From RXOA01 sp964547105 (GTDB taxonomy: Bacteria > Bipolaricaulota > Bipolaricaulia > UBA7950 > UBA9294): a stretch of 52,192 bases of DNA. The stretch is from assembly GCA_964547105.1 (NCBI GenBank), contig CAZJLO010000011.1, positions 1 through 52,192 of the forward strand, in the 5' to 3' direction. Positions 17,774 through 27,340 of this stretch are shown in pieces. The position numbers and the translations under genes are program-made. Position 1 is the stretch's first letter. Each line of letters opens with the position of its first letter. The notes beneath the pieces are model-generated. The model saw nothing but the letters and a program-made list of their open reading frames with translations. It did no database searches and had not been told where the DNA came from.

Positions 17774-19464
17774 ACGTCAACCGGGCAAGACGCGTTCTCT
17801 TGATGTCGCTGCCCCTTCTGTTCCTGGCGATCGCGTTCTACTACCCCTTGCTGCGTTTGTTTCGCGAAGGCGTGACCGAGAACGGGCGATTCACGCTGCG
17901 CTTCTTGGCCGATGTGTTCAGCGATCCCTACTTCCGTCGCATCATCTTGTTCACGGCCAAGCAGGCGCTTTGGAGCACGCTGCTGTCAATCGCCATCGGC
18001 CTGCCCTGGGCCTACCTGTTCACGAAGTATCGCTTTCCGTTCAAGTCGACGTTACGCTCGCTGACGATCGTTCCGTTCGTGCTTCCTTCGATCACCGTAG
18101 TCGTCGGCTTCATCCTCTTCTTCGGAAACAACGGCTACCTCAATCGGGCGTTGGTGTCAATTCTTGGACTCGAATCAGCCCCGCTTCGAATCTTGTTCTC
18201 GCTGCCGGGGATTGTGCTCGCGCACGCGTTCTACAACGCCCCGCTGGTGGCACGGATGGTCCATGCTCAGTGGGAGCAAATCGATCCGGCGTACGAAGAA
18301 AGCGCCCGCTCCCTCGGAGCGGGACGCGTTCGGCGTTTCCTTGGGGTAACGCTGCCGATGCTGGTGCCCGGCTTGATGACCAGTTCGATGCTGGTGTTCA
18401 TCTTCAGCTTCCTGAGTTTCCCGATCGTCCTTGCCCTGGGAGGGGCGCAGTTCACCACACTCGAAGTGGAGATCTACACCCAGTTCATCGTCCTCTACCA
18501 GCAGCCGACAGGAGCCGCCTTGGCAATCGTCGAGATCCTGATCTCGCTGCTGTTCACCTACGCTTACATCCTGCTCGAAGGGCGATTCTCACGACCGGTC
18601 GGGGGCGCGGGTCGGCGAACGACGGTTCCCCTGTTTCGCTCGTGGAGCTGGGGTAAGGGCCTGCTGTGGCTGTTCCTTGCGGCATGTGCCGTGCTGTATA
18701 TCGGCCCGGTGGGAAGCATCCTCCTTGATTCGTTCACCCGCGAGTGGGCGGGGCGCACGCTGTTCACGCTGCAGTGGTATGCCGGAATCTTCCAGCCGGA
18801 ATACAACGCGCTGATCGGGGCTGCCCCGCTGCGATCGGTGCTGAACAGCCTGCAGACGGCAGGAGCAGCAATGGCGGTCGCGCTTGCCGTTGGTGTCCCG
18901 ATCGCGTTTGTCATCTCCCGCAGCCGTTTCCGCGGACGGAGGCTATTCGACACGTTGGTGATGGCCCCCCTTGGCGTATCATCGGTGGCGCTTGGCGCAG
19001 CGCTCCTGGCCGCGTTTCTCCGCCCACCGCTGCAGCTCGGCAATGGATGGACAGCGATCGTCCTCGCGCACTCCATTCTTGCGTATCCATTCGTCATTCG
19101 CGCCGTCGTCCCCATCCTCGAAGGGCTGGACCGCGGGCCGGTGGAAGCAGCACGAAGTCTTGGCGCAACCGGCTGGCATGCGTTCTTCGACATCGAGCTT
19201 CCGCTGATTCGCCGAGGGTTGTTGGTCGGCGCGGTGCTCGCGTTCGCCATCTCGCTTGGGGAGATGAGCGCGACGATCATGCTTGCCAGCCCGGAATGGA
19301 AGACGATGCCGCTGGTCGTGAACGATCTCCGTGCAGCAAGGTCGTTTGGCGGCGCGAGCGCGATGAGTTGCTTGCTGATGGCGGCCACGGCTGCTGCATT
19401 TGTCGTGATCGAGCGGTTTGGGGAACGCATGTTCGGAGGGACGAAATGGTCGAAGTCAGCCTAG
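17770..19464 (+). CDS. thiP: Thiamine ABC transporter, permease
   Basis: A permease of about 564 residues made of two fused halves, each with six helices and an EAA loop: EESARSLGAGRVRRF in the first half and EAARSLGATGWHAFF in the second. Fused permeases of this layout are typical of ThiP. The start is uncertain. GTG 17770 gives a GTGA overlap with thiB but its GGAGG is too close, while in-frame ATGs at 17734 and 17803 lack ribosome sites. It forms the inner-membrane channel between ThiB and ThiQ and is translationally coupled to both neighbours. Confidence 0.93.
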   Translation: MNVNRARRVLLMSLPLLFLAIAFYYPLLRLFREGVTENGRFTLRFLADVFSDPYFRRIILFTAKQALWSTLLSIAIGLPWAYLFTKYRFPFKSTLRSLTIVPFVLPSITVVVGFILFFGNNGYLNRALVSILGLESAPLRILFSLPGIVLAHAFYNAPLVARMVHAQWEQIDPAYEESARSLGAGRVRRFLGVTLPMLVPGLMTSSMLVFIFSFLSFPIVLALGGAQFTTLEVEIYTQFIVLYQQPTGAALAIVEILISLLFTYAYILLEGRFSRPVGGAGRRTTVPLFRSWSWGKGLLWLFLAACAVLYIGPVGSILLDSFTREWAGRTLFTLQWYAGIFQPEYNALIGAAPLRSVLNSLQTAGAAMAVALAVGVPIAFVISRSRFRGRRLFDTLVMAPLGVSSVALGAALLAAFLRPPLQLGNGWTAIVLAHSILAYPFVIRAVVPILEGLDRGPVEAARSLGATGWHAFFDIELPLIRRGLLVGAVLAFAISLGEMSATIMLASPEWKTMPLVVNDLRAARSFGGASAMSCLLMAATAAAFVVIERFGERMFGGTKWSKSA

Positions 19465-20528
19465 TCGATGTCACGAAGCGGTTCGACAGGACGCTCGCCG
19501 TCGACAACGTTTCGCTCATCGCCGAGTCGGAACGCTTCCTGACCCTGCTTGGCCCGTCAGGATGCGGCAAGACCACCATTCTCCGGATGATCGGCGGATT
19601 CGAGAGACCCGATCGCGGCGAGATTCGGTTGGATGGAGCGGATGTTGTCTTGATCCCTCCCGAACGGCGCAACGCGGGCATGGTGTTCCAACGCTATGCA
19701 CTGTTCCCGCACATGAATGTGCGCCAGAATGTCGCCTATGGGCTACGCTACCGCCGCACAGAGAATCCGCGGCGCCGCGTCGCCGACATGATGGCGTTGA
19801 CCGGGCTCACCGGGCTGGAGAAGAGGCGGCCGGACCACCTCTCCGCAGGCCAGCAGCAACGGGTGGCTCTTGCCCGCGCCCTGGCGCCCGAACCGAAGAT
19901 TCTACTGCTTGACGAGCCACTGTCGGCGCTGGATGCCAAGCTCCGCGATACACTGCGGTTCGAAATTCGGCGCATCCAACAAGCACTGTCGCTGACGACA
20001 ATCTACGTCACCCATGATCAAAGCGAAGCACTCGCCGCATCGGATCGGATCGCGGTGATGAGCATGGGGCGCGTTGAACAAGTGGGCTCCCCGAAAGACA
20101 TCTACCTCCATCCGCAGACTCCGTTCGCCGCCTCGTTCGTCGGTCACACCAATCGTTTTGAGGCAGTCGTCACCTCCGTCGACACCGATAATCCTGACGC
20201 TGCGGTGTCCGTTGCGTCGCAAGATCATCACTTCGTGGCGCACCCGCAAGGAGACCGCCCCCCTCACTCGGGAGAGCCTGTTGTCTTGTTCGTCAAAATC
20301 GAAGCTGTCGTTCTCGACGACACGCGAGAGAACCGGATGCCCGTGACCCTCATCGGCATGGAGTATCAGGGAGAGACCACGGTGGTTCGGTTGCGATCTA
20401 CTCTCGGGACCCACTCTGCACGGATCCCGAGCGAGGAAGCATCTTCTCTTCGCCTCGGTGAGAAGGTTCTCGCAAGCTTCGCTCCTGAGGACACACTTCT
20501 CTTCCCGCAGAATTGGGATCCCGAGTAG
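19446..20528 (+). CDS. thiQ: Thiamine ABC transporter, ATPase
   Basis: Starts at ATG 19446 behind GGAGGGACGAA, inside the last 19 bases of thiP. Residues about 36-44 are Walker A (GPSGCGKTT). The signature is LSAGQQQRVALARAL, with Ala in place of the usual Gly, followed by Walker B ILLLDEP and the switch His in YVTHDQSEA. At 360 residues it is longer than ThiQ of enterobacteria (about 230) and carries a C-terminal TOBE-like regulatory domain as in PotA/FbpC ATPases. It energises the importer from the cytoplasmic side. Function follows from the operon and riboswitch. Confidence 0.9.
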   Translation: MVEVSLVDVTKRFDRTLAVDNVSLIAESERFLTLLGPSGCGKTTILRMIGGFERPDRGEIRLDGADVVLIPPERRNAGMVFQRYALFPHMNVRQNVAYGLRYRRTENPRRRVADMMALTGLTGLEKRRPDHLSAGQQQRVALARALAPEPKILLLDEPLSALDAKLRDTLRFEIRRIQQALSLTTIYVTHDQSEALAASDRIAVMSMGRVEQVGSPKDIYLHPQTPFAASFVGHTNRFEAVVTSVDTDNPDAAVSVASQDHHFVAHPQGDRPPHSGEPVVLFVKIEAVVLDDTRENRMPVTLIGMEYQGETTVVRLRSTLGTHSARIPSEEASSLRLGEKVLASFAPEDTLLFPQNWDPE

Positions 20529-20576
20529 ACTATCCGAAGCGAAGCAGTCCGATGCACAGGATTTCGACGGGTGAGA

Positions 20577-21551
20577 ATGAGCAACTATGTGATACGCACC
20601 TACGAGCCAAGCCTCAACACCGACCACGTCAAGATCGGGGTTGAAGCTTCCCGTCACTGGATCTGGCCGTATGCACACGATGCAGAGTCTCTTGGGGAAT
20701 TGCACGCCGCACCCGGTTTCGATCCTGATCTTTGGCTGTATGCCGTATGCGACGGTGATGTCATCGGTTTCGCGGGGTCCAGGATTGACCCGGCGTCAGC
20801 ACAGGAAGCCGCGACCATCTTCTTCCCGCGGGTGATGCCAGCGCACGAAGCGTCCGCCGAGTTGTTGATGGAGAACATTCTAGATGTCCTGCGGGACAAG
20901 GGCGTGTCTCGGGTCACAGGCCGCGTGTCCACGATGTGCCCGCACGACATTCGGCTCGCCGAGAGCGCAGGTTTTGCCATCCGCGATTGGGGCTACAAGA
21001 AGTACTACTCCTATGAGACGAAACAAGGTCGCCTCACCGGATCCGTCCCTTCCGCCACGCGAATCGACCCCAAGAGAGAGATGGAAGTGTGCTCCGCACT
21101 CGCCGCCCATTGGTACAAACGCTCCATCGAGTGGTGCCGCGAGCATCTCCAAGCACGGCACGAAGCGGGGATCATCACGCATCTCGGGGTGCGAAGAAAC
21201 GACAGACTGATCGCCTCGTGCCTGGTCGCCTCCAATGAGATCCGGCCTTCCACTGCCGCCATCTACTACATCTACGCGCCGGACGAACGGTCGCTCAAGA
21301 CTCTCGCGACCGCTGCCGTCAATGCTTGCGTGGATGACGGCGTCGACAACCTGATCGCCGACTTGATTCACGAACACGGCGTGTTTGAGCCGATGTACCA
21401 AGACCTCGGCTTTGCCAAGGCCGCGGAGTGGGCTCGCTGCGAGAAGATTATGACGGGCACAACGCGGAGCTCCCGTGACGATATCCGACGTCCCCCGTTG
21501 TGTCGTCGAGACTATTCTCGGATCTCGTCGAACGTGAACGAGTCGCCGTGA
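20577..21551 (+). CDS. GNAT-type N-acetyltransferase-like protein
   Basis: A 324-residue protein from ATG 20577 (GTG two codons earlier is possible). The N-terminal half has the GNAT pattern: WLYAVCDGDVIGFAGSRID, then a helix with SAELLMENILDVLRDKGVSRV, then DIRLAESAGFAIRDWG. The second half repeats a similar layout (HLGVRRNDRLIASCLVASNE, LATAAVNACVDDGVDNLI, FEPMYQDLGFAKAAEW). Two tandem GNAT-like domains are therefore likely, of which one may have lost acetyl-CoA binding. Its last 40 bases overlap the end of the convergent MBL gene. It lies just after thiQ but 49 bases away, so a shared function is not implied. Confidence 0.7.
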   Translation: MSNYVIRTYEPSLNTDHVKIGVEASRHWIWPYAHDAESLGELHAAPGFDPDLWLYAVCDGDVIGFAGSRIDPASAQEAATIFFPRVMPAHEASAELLMENILDVLRDKGVSRVTGRVSTMCPHDIRLAESAGFAIRDWGYKKYYSYETKQGRLTGSVPSATRIDPKREMEVCSALAAHWYKRSIEWCREHLQARHEAGIITHLGVRRNDRLIASCLVASNEIRPSTAAIYYIYAPDERSLKTLATAAVNACVDDGVDNLIADLIHEHGVFEPMYQDLGFAKAAEWARCEKIMTGTTRSSRDDIRRPPLCRRDYSRISSNVNESP

Positions 21552-22171
21552 CCTGGATAGACGCGACGGATCTGCAGCTTCTTCGCACGATCGAAGCTCT
21601 TCCGGAGCACATCCGTGTCGTAGAACAGCGTCGCAATCGATGGTTTCTTTCGGTTCTCAAGGAAGTCGCCGCTGAAAAAATCGCCTGCGTCGGCGAGCAC
21701 CGCAATCGAGCCGGCGGAGTGGCCGGGCACATGAAGCACTGTGGCGTCGAAGCCGTACTCCGTGAGGCGATCGCCGTCTTCCAGGAACACATCCGGCATG
21801 AAGCGATCACGCTTACGCGGTCCGAACAACGATGCAATCGGCTTCAGCAATCGCCTTCCCCGAGACAGCGGCTCACGACTAAGAAACAGGTTGCCTCTTT
21901 GAACTGCCGCAGCTTCGGCACGATGCATGGCGATCGGCACGTCATAGACTCCGCGAAGATACGCAGCGCTCCCGCAGTGATCGGAATCCCCGTGTGTGAT
22001 CACGATCAGCTTCAGATCGACGGGACGGCATCGCTCTTCCCGTAAGGCTTCCAGTAGTTTGGGCCGGTTCAGCGCAAAACCAGTGTCGATCAGGATGAAT
22101 CCACCATCAACGTGCACAAGATAGGCGTTAACCCAGCGAAAAGTGAGGGTTCGTATTCGATCAGCCGCCAT
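21512..22171 (-). CDS. MBL-fold metallohydrolase
   Basis: A 219-residue metallo-beta-lactamase-fold protein with GAGGGATCGG before the ATG. Metal ligands are in ITHGDSDHCG (the HxDxDH variant of the usual HxHxDH), VLHVPGHSAGS, FSGDFL, and the late VYPGHGDSF. This set is that of glyoxalase-II-like hydrolases of unknown substrate. The start codon lies inside the last 11 bases of the polX gene, so the two are translated together. The C-terminal coding end overlaps the convergent GNAT gene by 40 bases. Confidence 0.86.
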   Translation of the reverse strand: MAADRIRTLTFRWVNAYLVHVDGGFILIDTGFALNRPKLLEALREERCRPVDLKLIVITHGDSDHCGSAAYLRGVYDVPIAMHRAEAAAVQRGNLFLSREPLSRGRRLLKPIASLFGPRKRDRFMPDVFLEDGDRLTEYGFDATVLHVPGHSAGSIAVLADAGDFFSGDFLENRKKPSIATLFYDTDVLRKSFDRAKKLQIRRVYPGHGDSFTFDEIRE

Positions 22172-23882
22172 CCGATCCCTCTTCCCCGCTACACAGTGCC
22201 TCGGCCGCGCTGCAGTTCAGTGTCCTTTCCGCCGTTGCCCAACCGCGTCGGGCAGTCATCAACCCGAATCGCATGAAGTCGAAGTGAGCTGGTCGATGGG
22301 CATCGGTTCCGATGCTCAGCTTGCATCCCGCGTCGATCGCCCGTCGTACAAGCTGCGCATTCAGATCCAACCGGATCGGGTTGGCGTTGATCTCAAGGGC
22401 GGTGTTTGCCGCTGCCGCTCGCTGAAACACCGCGTCCCAATCCGCCTCGTAACCCGGCCTCTCGCCGATCTTCCTTCCCGTGGGATGGGCGAGGATGTCG
22501 ACATGCTCGTGCTCGACGGCACGAATGAGCCTCTCGGTCATGGCGTCCTTGGACAGCCTGAAGCGGGAATGGATCGCGCCAATCACCACGTCAAGCCGTG
22601 CAAGCAATTGATCGGGCACGTCGAGCGTCCCGTCTTCCTGCACGTTCACCTCAATGCCGGAGAGGATGCGAAACGATTTGAGCTTCTCGTTGAGTGCTGC
22701 AATCTCATCGAGCTGACCTCGAAGCTCATCGAGTGTCATCCCGCCAATCACTTCCGCGAACTTCCTGTGATCGGTGATCGCAACGTATGACAGACCGCGA
22801 CTCCTCGCCGCCCCGACCATCTCTTTGAGGCTTGCCTTCCCATCCGATCGATCGGTGTGGACGTGCAGATCGCCGCAGATGTCAGCGAGCTCGACAAGCT
22901 GGGGCAGTGTTCCCTCTTCCGCCCGCTGAATCTCGCCTTGATCCTCGCGCAACTCCGGTGGGATCATCTGGAGGTTCAGATTCTCGTACACCTCCGATTC
23001 TTCGGCTCCCGCGACCGCACACCCCGATTCGTCAAACAGACCGTACTCGTTGAGCTTCCAGCCCCGTGCTATCGCCCGCTTGCGTAGCGCGACGTTGTGA
23101 GCCTTCGATCCGGTGAAGTACTGAAGGGCCGCGCCAAATGACTCGGAGGGAACAATGCGGAGATCCACTTGAAGCCCGCCTTCAAGGCGGATGGAAGACT
23201 TCTTCTCCCCGCGGGCGAACACCTCCACCACATCAGGAAGCTCCGTAAACGCGCGTGCTGCGGCATTCGGATCCGCCGCCGCGGCCAGTAGGTCGAGGTC
23301 ACCGACTGTCTCCCGGCCGCGCCGTAGCGATCCGGCCGCTTCAATCCGGTCGTACAGGCCGGTCGCCTTCAGCGCGGCAATGAGGCTGTCGGCTACGCCG
23401 CGCACATCTCCAAGAAGCACCCTCCCTTCGAGTTGGCGCGCCTCTCCGAGCCCGCGGAGGATTTTCCCTTCGGTCTTCGCGCCCAACCCCCTTACCGCCC
23501 CGATTGATCCCGCGCGCGCAGCGCGCTCTAAATCGTTCAGATTGCAGACACCCAGTTCATCGTAGAGGAGCTTCGCCGTCTTCGGGCCGATCCCCTCCAC
23601 TTGCGTCAGTGCCTGCAAGTCGATCGGCAGCTTCGCCCGCAGCTTCTCAAGCGCTGCAATCCGTCCGGTGGTGACGAACTCCCTGATCTTCCTGGCGATC
23701 GCATCCCCCACGCCGGGAAGTTCCCCCTGCTTGCCGTGTTCCACCAACGACTCGATCGGCTCGGTAAGGAACGCAATGACCTCGGCAGCGCGTCGGTACG
23801 CGCGCGGTTTGAAGGCAACGCCATCCAGATCGAGGCGATCGGCCATTTCGTTCAGAGCCGCCGCCACAAGGACGTTCTTCAT
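22161..23882 (-). CDS. polX: Family X DNA polymerase / 3'-5' exonuclease PolX
   Basis: A 573-residue protein from ATG 23880-23882, preceded by GGAGGTGGATGCG. The longer frame adds 42 non-conserved residues. Domain order is that of bacterial PolX. An N-terminal 8-kDa-like and helix-hairpin-helix part comes first (GVGDAIARKI, VEGIGPKTAKLLYDELG). The Pol-beta palm follows with GSLRRGRETVGDLDLL carrying the catalytic Asp pair, and then the PHP domain (GDLHVHTDRSDG, AITDHRKF, IGAIHSRF, IGTDAHRP). It fills gaps in base-excision repair and trims 3' ends. The PHP metal ligands look intact. Confidence 0.95.
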   Translation of the reverse strand: MKNVLVAAALNEMADRLDLDGVAFKPRAYRRAAEVIAFLTEPIESLVEHGKQGELPGVGDAIARKIREFVTTGRIAALEKLRAKLPIDLQALTQVEGIGPKTAKLLYDELGVCNLNDLERAARAGSIGAVRGLGAKTEGKILRGLGEARQLEGRVLLGDVRGVADSLIAALKATGLYDRIEAAGSLRRGRETVGDLDLLAAAADPNAAARAFTELPDVVEVFARGEKKSSIRLEGGLQVDLRIVPSESFGAALQYFTGSKAHNVALRKRAIARGWKLNEYGLFDESGCAVAGAEESEVYENLNLQMIPPELREDQGEIQRAEEGTLPQLVELADICGDLHVHTDRSDGKASLKEMVGAARSRGLSYVAITDHRKFAEVIGGMTLDELRGQLDEIAALNEKLKSFRILSGIEVNVQEDGTLDVPDQLLARLDVVIGAIHSRFRLSKDAMTERLIRAVEHEHVDILAHPTGRKIGERPGYEADWDAVFQRAAAANTALEINANPIRLDLNAQLVRRAIDAGCKLSIGTDAHRPAHFDFMRFGLMTARRGWATAERTLNCSAAEALCSGEEGSDGG

Positions 23883-23970
23883 CGCATCCACCTCCGCTCC
23901 ATCTTGCGCCGTAGGAGCGCTCTCGCCGCGACATCGGGGCCGCAAACTTGATGGGAACTCAGAACAGACA

Positions 23971-24783
23971 TCATGGCTGTCGTCCCACGGCAAGAAAGCG
24001 CTCGACAATGGCCACGATCATCCCATCATCCTGCGGAGGTTGGCGCAGCGCGCTGGCGATCTCTTCAGAATGCCAGTCGAAGAAGATTCTCTGCAACTGC
24101 AGCAGTGTCCTTGCGGTGTGAACCGGCGTCTCGGGATGGGATTGCAGTCCCCATATGTTTTCGTCCCCAAAACGAATGACGTGAACGTCGCAACCCGTAG
24201 AGCTTCCCAGCACATGCCACGGTGCTGGCGGATCGACCACTTCGTCGCTGTGCCACGCAAAGGCGTGCCACACCGCCGGGATTTCGGCAAAGACAGGGTC
24301 GCTTGCCGCTTCGACTTCGTCCATGAGGATCTCAATCCACCCGATCTCCGGTGCATCAGCATGCTGCACGTGCTCCGGGCCGGAAAGCGCATAGACGAGC
24401 AGCTGATGTCCGAAACAGCTTCCGAGGATTGCAAGCTCCATCTCGGCAGCTTCTCGCACCAAGTTCGCTTCCGCATCGATCCACTCGCTGGGTTCGACCA
24501 CCGAAGCCGTAGAACCGGTGATGATCACATGGGTGTACAACTCAAGGGACACATCTGCTTCCAGCGTGGGCATATGCACTCTGTCAGTCGGGACATCCCC
24601 GAGAACCACGGCCCATTGCCTCTCCGGCCGATAGATCGGTCGTTCTAAGGAGTTGTCGAGAATCAGAACGCGGAGTGAGGCTGGCGGGACAACCTCTCCA
24701 GGCACGTTGACGACAGCCGCGACGACAAGCGCCGCCAACCCGATCCCTACGGCAACCAAGCATCCCGCGTTTGCTGCCCGCAC
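23971..24783 (-). CDS. Exported class I glutamine amidotransferase-like protein
   Basis: Starts at GTG 24781-24783 behind AGAGGATGAAAG and encodes 270 residues. The first 30 form a signal peptide or membrane anchor (CLVAVGIGLAALVVAAVVNV). The rest is a GATase1 domain. VIITGSTASVVEP precedes the nucleophile elbow ILGSCFGHQLL with its Cys, HAFAWHSDEV follows, and the His-Glu pair sits in LQSHPET. Such domains hydrolyse glutamine or related amides and are usually cytosolic. Export is unusual and argues for a hydrolase acting on a periplasmic gamma-glutamyl or amide substrate. No synthetase partner is nearby. Confidence 0.8.
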   Translation of the reverse strand: MRAANAGCLVAVGIGLAALVVAAVVNVPGEVVPPASLRVLILDNSLERPIYRPERQWAVVLGDVPTDRVHMPTLEADVSLELYTHVIITGSTASVVEPSEWIDAEANLVREAAEMELAILGSCFGHQLLVYALSGPEHVQHADAPEIGWIEILMDEVEAASDPVFAEIPAVWHAFAWHSDEVVDPPAPWHVLGSSTGCDVHVIRFGDENIWGLQSHPETPVHTARTLLQLQRIFFDWHSEEIASALRQPPQDDGMIVAIVERFLAVGRQP

Positions 24784-24879
24784 CTTTCATCCTCTCTGGA
24801 GCTGTAGCGAGATGATCCGCCGACGCCCCTGAGCCGAAACACACGGCTCCGATTCATGCGCCTCGCTTGATGGTGGGCA

Positions 24880-26742
24880 CTAGACTTCCCGCTCAAGACT
24901 CTCCTGGATCCACTCGTCGACAAGCCACTCGAGCGTTGACAGCGGCATCGGCCCATGCCGCAGGATCGCATCGTGAAATGCCTTGATGTCGAATGCTTCA
25001 CCAAGCGCCTCCATTGCCCGCTGGCGGAGCTCGATGATCGTCAGGTATCCCATCCCATAGCCGCAGGCCTGTCCGGGATACGCGTCATAGCGGATCATCT
25101 CCGATGTTCGAACGGCCCGACCGGTCTCCTGTTCCAGGTATGCCGCCGCTTCTTCCCAACTCCACCCAAACGCATTGATTCCCGTGTCAACGACCAGTCG
25201 CACCAATCGCGTCAGCATCAGCCGCATCTGACACAGTTGCCCCAGCGGATCGTCCTCGTACACTCCCATCTCCGCCGCCAGCTGCTCGGCGTACAACGCC
25301 CACCCTTCGGTATACGCTTCGAACAGCGGATGCCGTGTGTAGACGTTGCTCATCAGGTCCCGCCGGAAATCCGGAAGCTCAAGATCGCGTGCGATGCCGA
25401 GCTGCAGGTGATGCCCGGGGATGCTCTCGTGGTGCATCAATACCGGCTCATCGTACGCCGTGTACGAAACGATGCTCACCAGGCTCGTCACAACTTGTCC
25501 TGGGCCGGACCTATCGATCGGTGGTTCGATGTAGTAGGCCGGTGCGCCCTGCGGATCCACCGTAATCACCAAACCCGACTCCGGAAGAATGTGGAAGTAC
25601 TCGTCCAACAGGCCATTCACCTCCGCAATGCAGCGGACGTACTCCCGAAGGAGTTCGGCACCCTCAAGGCCCGGCAGGTTCGCGGCAACGATGAAGTCTT
25701 CGAGTTCCGCCATCGTCAGCGACCTCGGCCAACCCAACACATCGGACGCAAACGCCTTCATCCGATCCTGTAACTCCCGGACGGCGGCCTCGCCCGCATC
25801 GCGGATCTCCTCCGCAGTAACTGGTTTGGTGACGTAATGCGAAAGCAGCCCCGTGTAATACAACGCTCCGTCCTGACAGTCGCCCACTCCAACCGCTGTC
25901 GCGCGGTCGAGCAACGATGCCACGTGGCTTCGGTAGCTGCGGAAGGCGGGGACAAGGTTCGTCTCAATGGCGATGCGGACGGCCGAGAGGACCTCAGCTT
26001 GCTCCGCGTCCGTTGTGCCGACCAGTTCGTTAAGCCGTTCGGCAAACGTTGTGAACACGGAGAGCGATTCCGGATCACATCCTCCTGCCGCCTCCGGCGG
26101 AACCGTCATGTCCAACTCCATCAAGGTCATGTCGAGGCAATAGCGGGGCGGGATCACCCCGTCCGCCTCTCTGGAACGGTACACAGCAAGCAGCTGTTCC
26201 ATCCATTCGTCGATCGCTTCGATCCGCCGGACATACGCCCACGCGTCCTCAAGATCATCGATCGGAAGGCTGTCCAGAAGCTCCAGAGCCAGGTTGTGAA
26301 CTCCGTAGCTCGACATGCCGATCACGTAGTCCCAGTACGGGTATTTCGTCTGCCAGGCAATGTCTTCGAGGAGCCATTCGTAGGCGTCAAAATGGATGCG
26401 ATACTCGATTGGCAGTTCTTGCCTTGGGTAGGCATCCCGGAGAGTCTCCAGGATCTCGGACGCCAGCGCCGCCCGCTCCACGAGCATGTCGGGGTTGATC
26501 TGCGTCCACGTCGCCAGATCGTCAAGATCGTATTCGTCCGCGAGCCGGTTGCCCCACACGGTATCCGGATCGCTATGCATCAGCTCCCGGTACGATGCGT
26601 CGAGGAACTCTTCAAGTGAGTGCGTGAGATGGTCATCCGAATCGGAAGCTGTCGCGGTCGCCGTCAACCATGTTCCCATACCGACCAGCCCTGCGGTGAC
26701 CACCGTAACCATCATGGCAAGAGTCGCTATACGCTTGCTCAT
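24880..26742 (-). CDS. Exported DUF885 family metallopeptidase-like protein
   Basis: The chosen start, ATG 26740-26742, has GGAGGTGCG before it and gives a clean signal peptide (MSKRIATLAMMVTVVTAGLV). Longer starts add a Lys/Arg-rich stretch. The 620-residue product has the DUF885 layout, with HHESIPGHHLQLG as the thermolysin-like HExxxGHH metal site, FEAYTEGWALYAEQL as the second-shell Glu helix, and YDAYPGQACGYGMGYL. The family is widespread and predicted to be zinc-dependent peptidases, often exported. The gene appears monocistronic. Confidence 0.87.
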   Translation of the reverse strand: MSKRIATLAMMVTVVTAGLVGMGTWLTATATASDSDDHLTHSLEEFLDASYRELMHSDPDTVWGNRLADEYDLDDLATWTQINPDMLVERAALASEILETLRDAYPRQELPIEYRIHFDAYEWLLEDIAWQTKYPYWDYVIGMSSYGVHNLALELLDSLPIDDLEDAWAYVRRIEAIDEWMEQLLAVYRSREADGVIPPRYCLDMTLMELDMTVPPEAAGGCDPESLSVFTTFAERLNELVGTTDAEQAEVLSAVRIAIETNLVPAFRSYRSHVASLLDRATAVGVGDCQDGALYYTGLLSHYVTKPVTAEEIRDAGEAAVRELQDRMKAFASDVLGWPRSLTMAELEDFIVAANLPGLEGAELLREYVRCIAEVNGLLDEYFHILPESGLVITVDPQGAPAYYIEPPIDRSGPGQVVTSLVSIVSYTAYDEPVLMHHESIPGHHLQLGIARDLELPDFRRDLMSNVYTRHPLFEAYTEGWALYAEQLAAEMGVYEDDPLGQLCQMRLMLTRLVRLVVDTGINAFGWSWEEAAAYLEQETGRAVRTSEMIRYDAYPGQACGYGMGYLTIIELRQRAMEALGEAFDIKAFHDAILRHGPMPLSTLEWLVDEWIQESLEREV

Positions 26743-27340
26743 CGCACCTCCGAATGAGGCGGCCTGACCGCCTCGTGGCTTCTTCTTCCTCCTGGCCATT
26801 GGATCGGCTTCCTGCGAGATCATCCCCTATCACGGATCGAACCGGATCTCGGGCAGCACAGCAGGAACCTCTGCACCGGTAACCATGTAGTACGTGGTCA
26901 GCAGGTAATCTGCAAGTTCGCCGAAGCTGTTTGCAGTCGCGTACATCGGCGCCGCGGTGGCTTCACCGAGCTACATCGATCGCTCGGAACCGCCGGGTAT
27001 GCGAAGGAAGGCAATACGTCGGAACGCACGCAACGGACTACGGATCGAAACAAGTGGGTTGGATGGGCATATCCAGACAGAACAGGATCTTCTTCCCGGA
27101 CGCGACCGATGTGTTCCATCGGATCGTCTTCCGTCGAGCTCTTCCGCAATGTGACGATCACAGGCCAGATCAAGGCCGTATCCCGCGCCGGGCGGCCACG
27201 CTTGCGCCAACGCCTGTCTGCCCAGCCCCCCCCATTCCCGATCATCGAGTCGAACGACACAATCGTCGTCCGCTGCAACGAACGGCTTAAGAACAGTCGT
27301 TATCCGAGGCCCCCGGAAGGTGACCATGGTACAACGCTCG
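26743..27340. other. Gene-poor stretch, probably decayed coding sequence
   Basis: No intact gene is seen. On the minus strand a frame ending in a stop near 26830 reads SFGELADYLLTTYYMVTGAE, which looks like genuine protein but loses its frame within about 100 bases upstream. I do not recognise the family. Other frames are Arg-rich shadows. The stretch together with the next feature suggests a zone of gene decay at the end of the catabolic cluster. Confidence 0.35.

Noticed and set aside
18744..19445. Long open frame upstream of thiQ in the same frame
   Set aside because: It lies inside thiP in another frame, is Arg/Ala-rich, and the ribosome site and family match both place the ATPase start at 19446.
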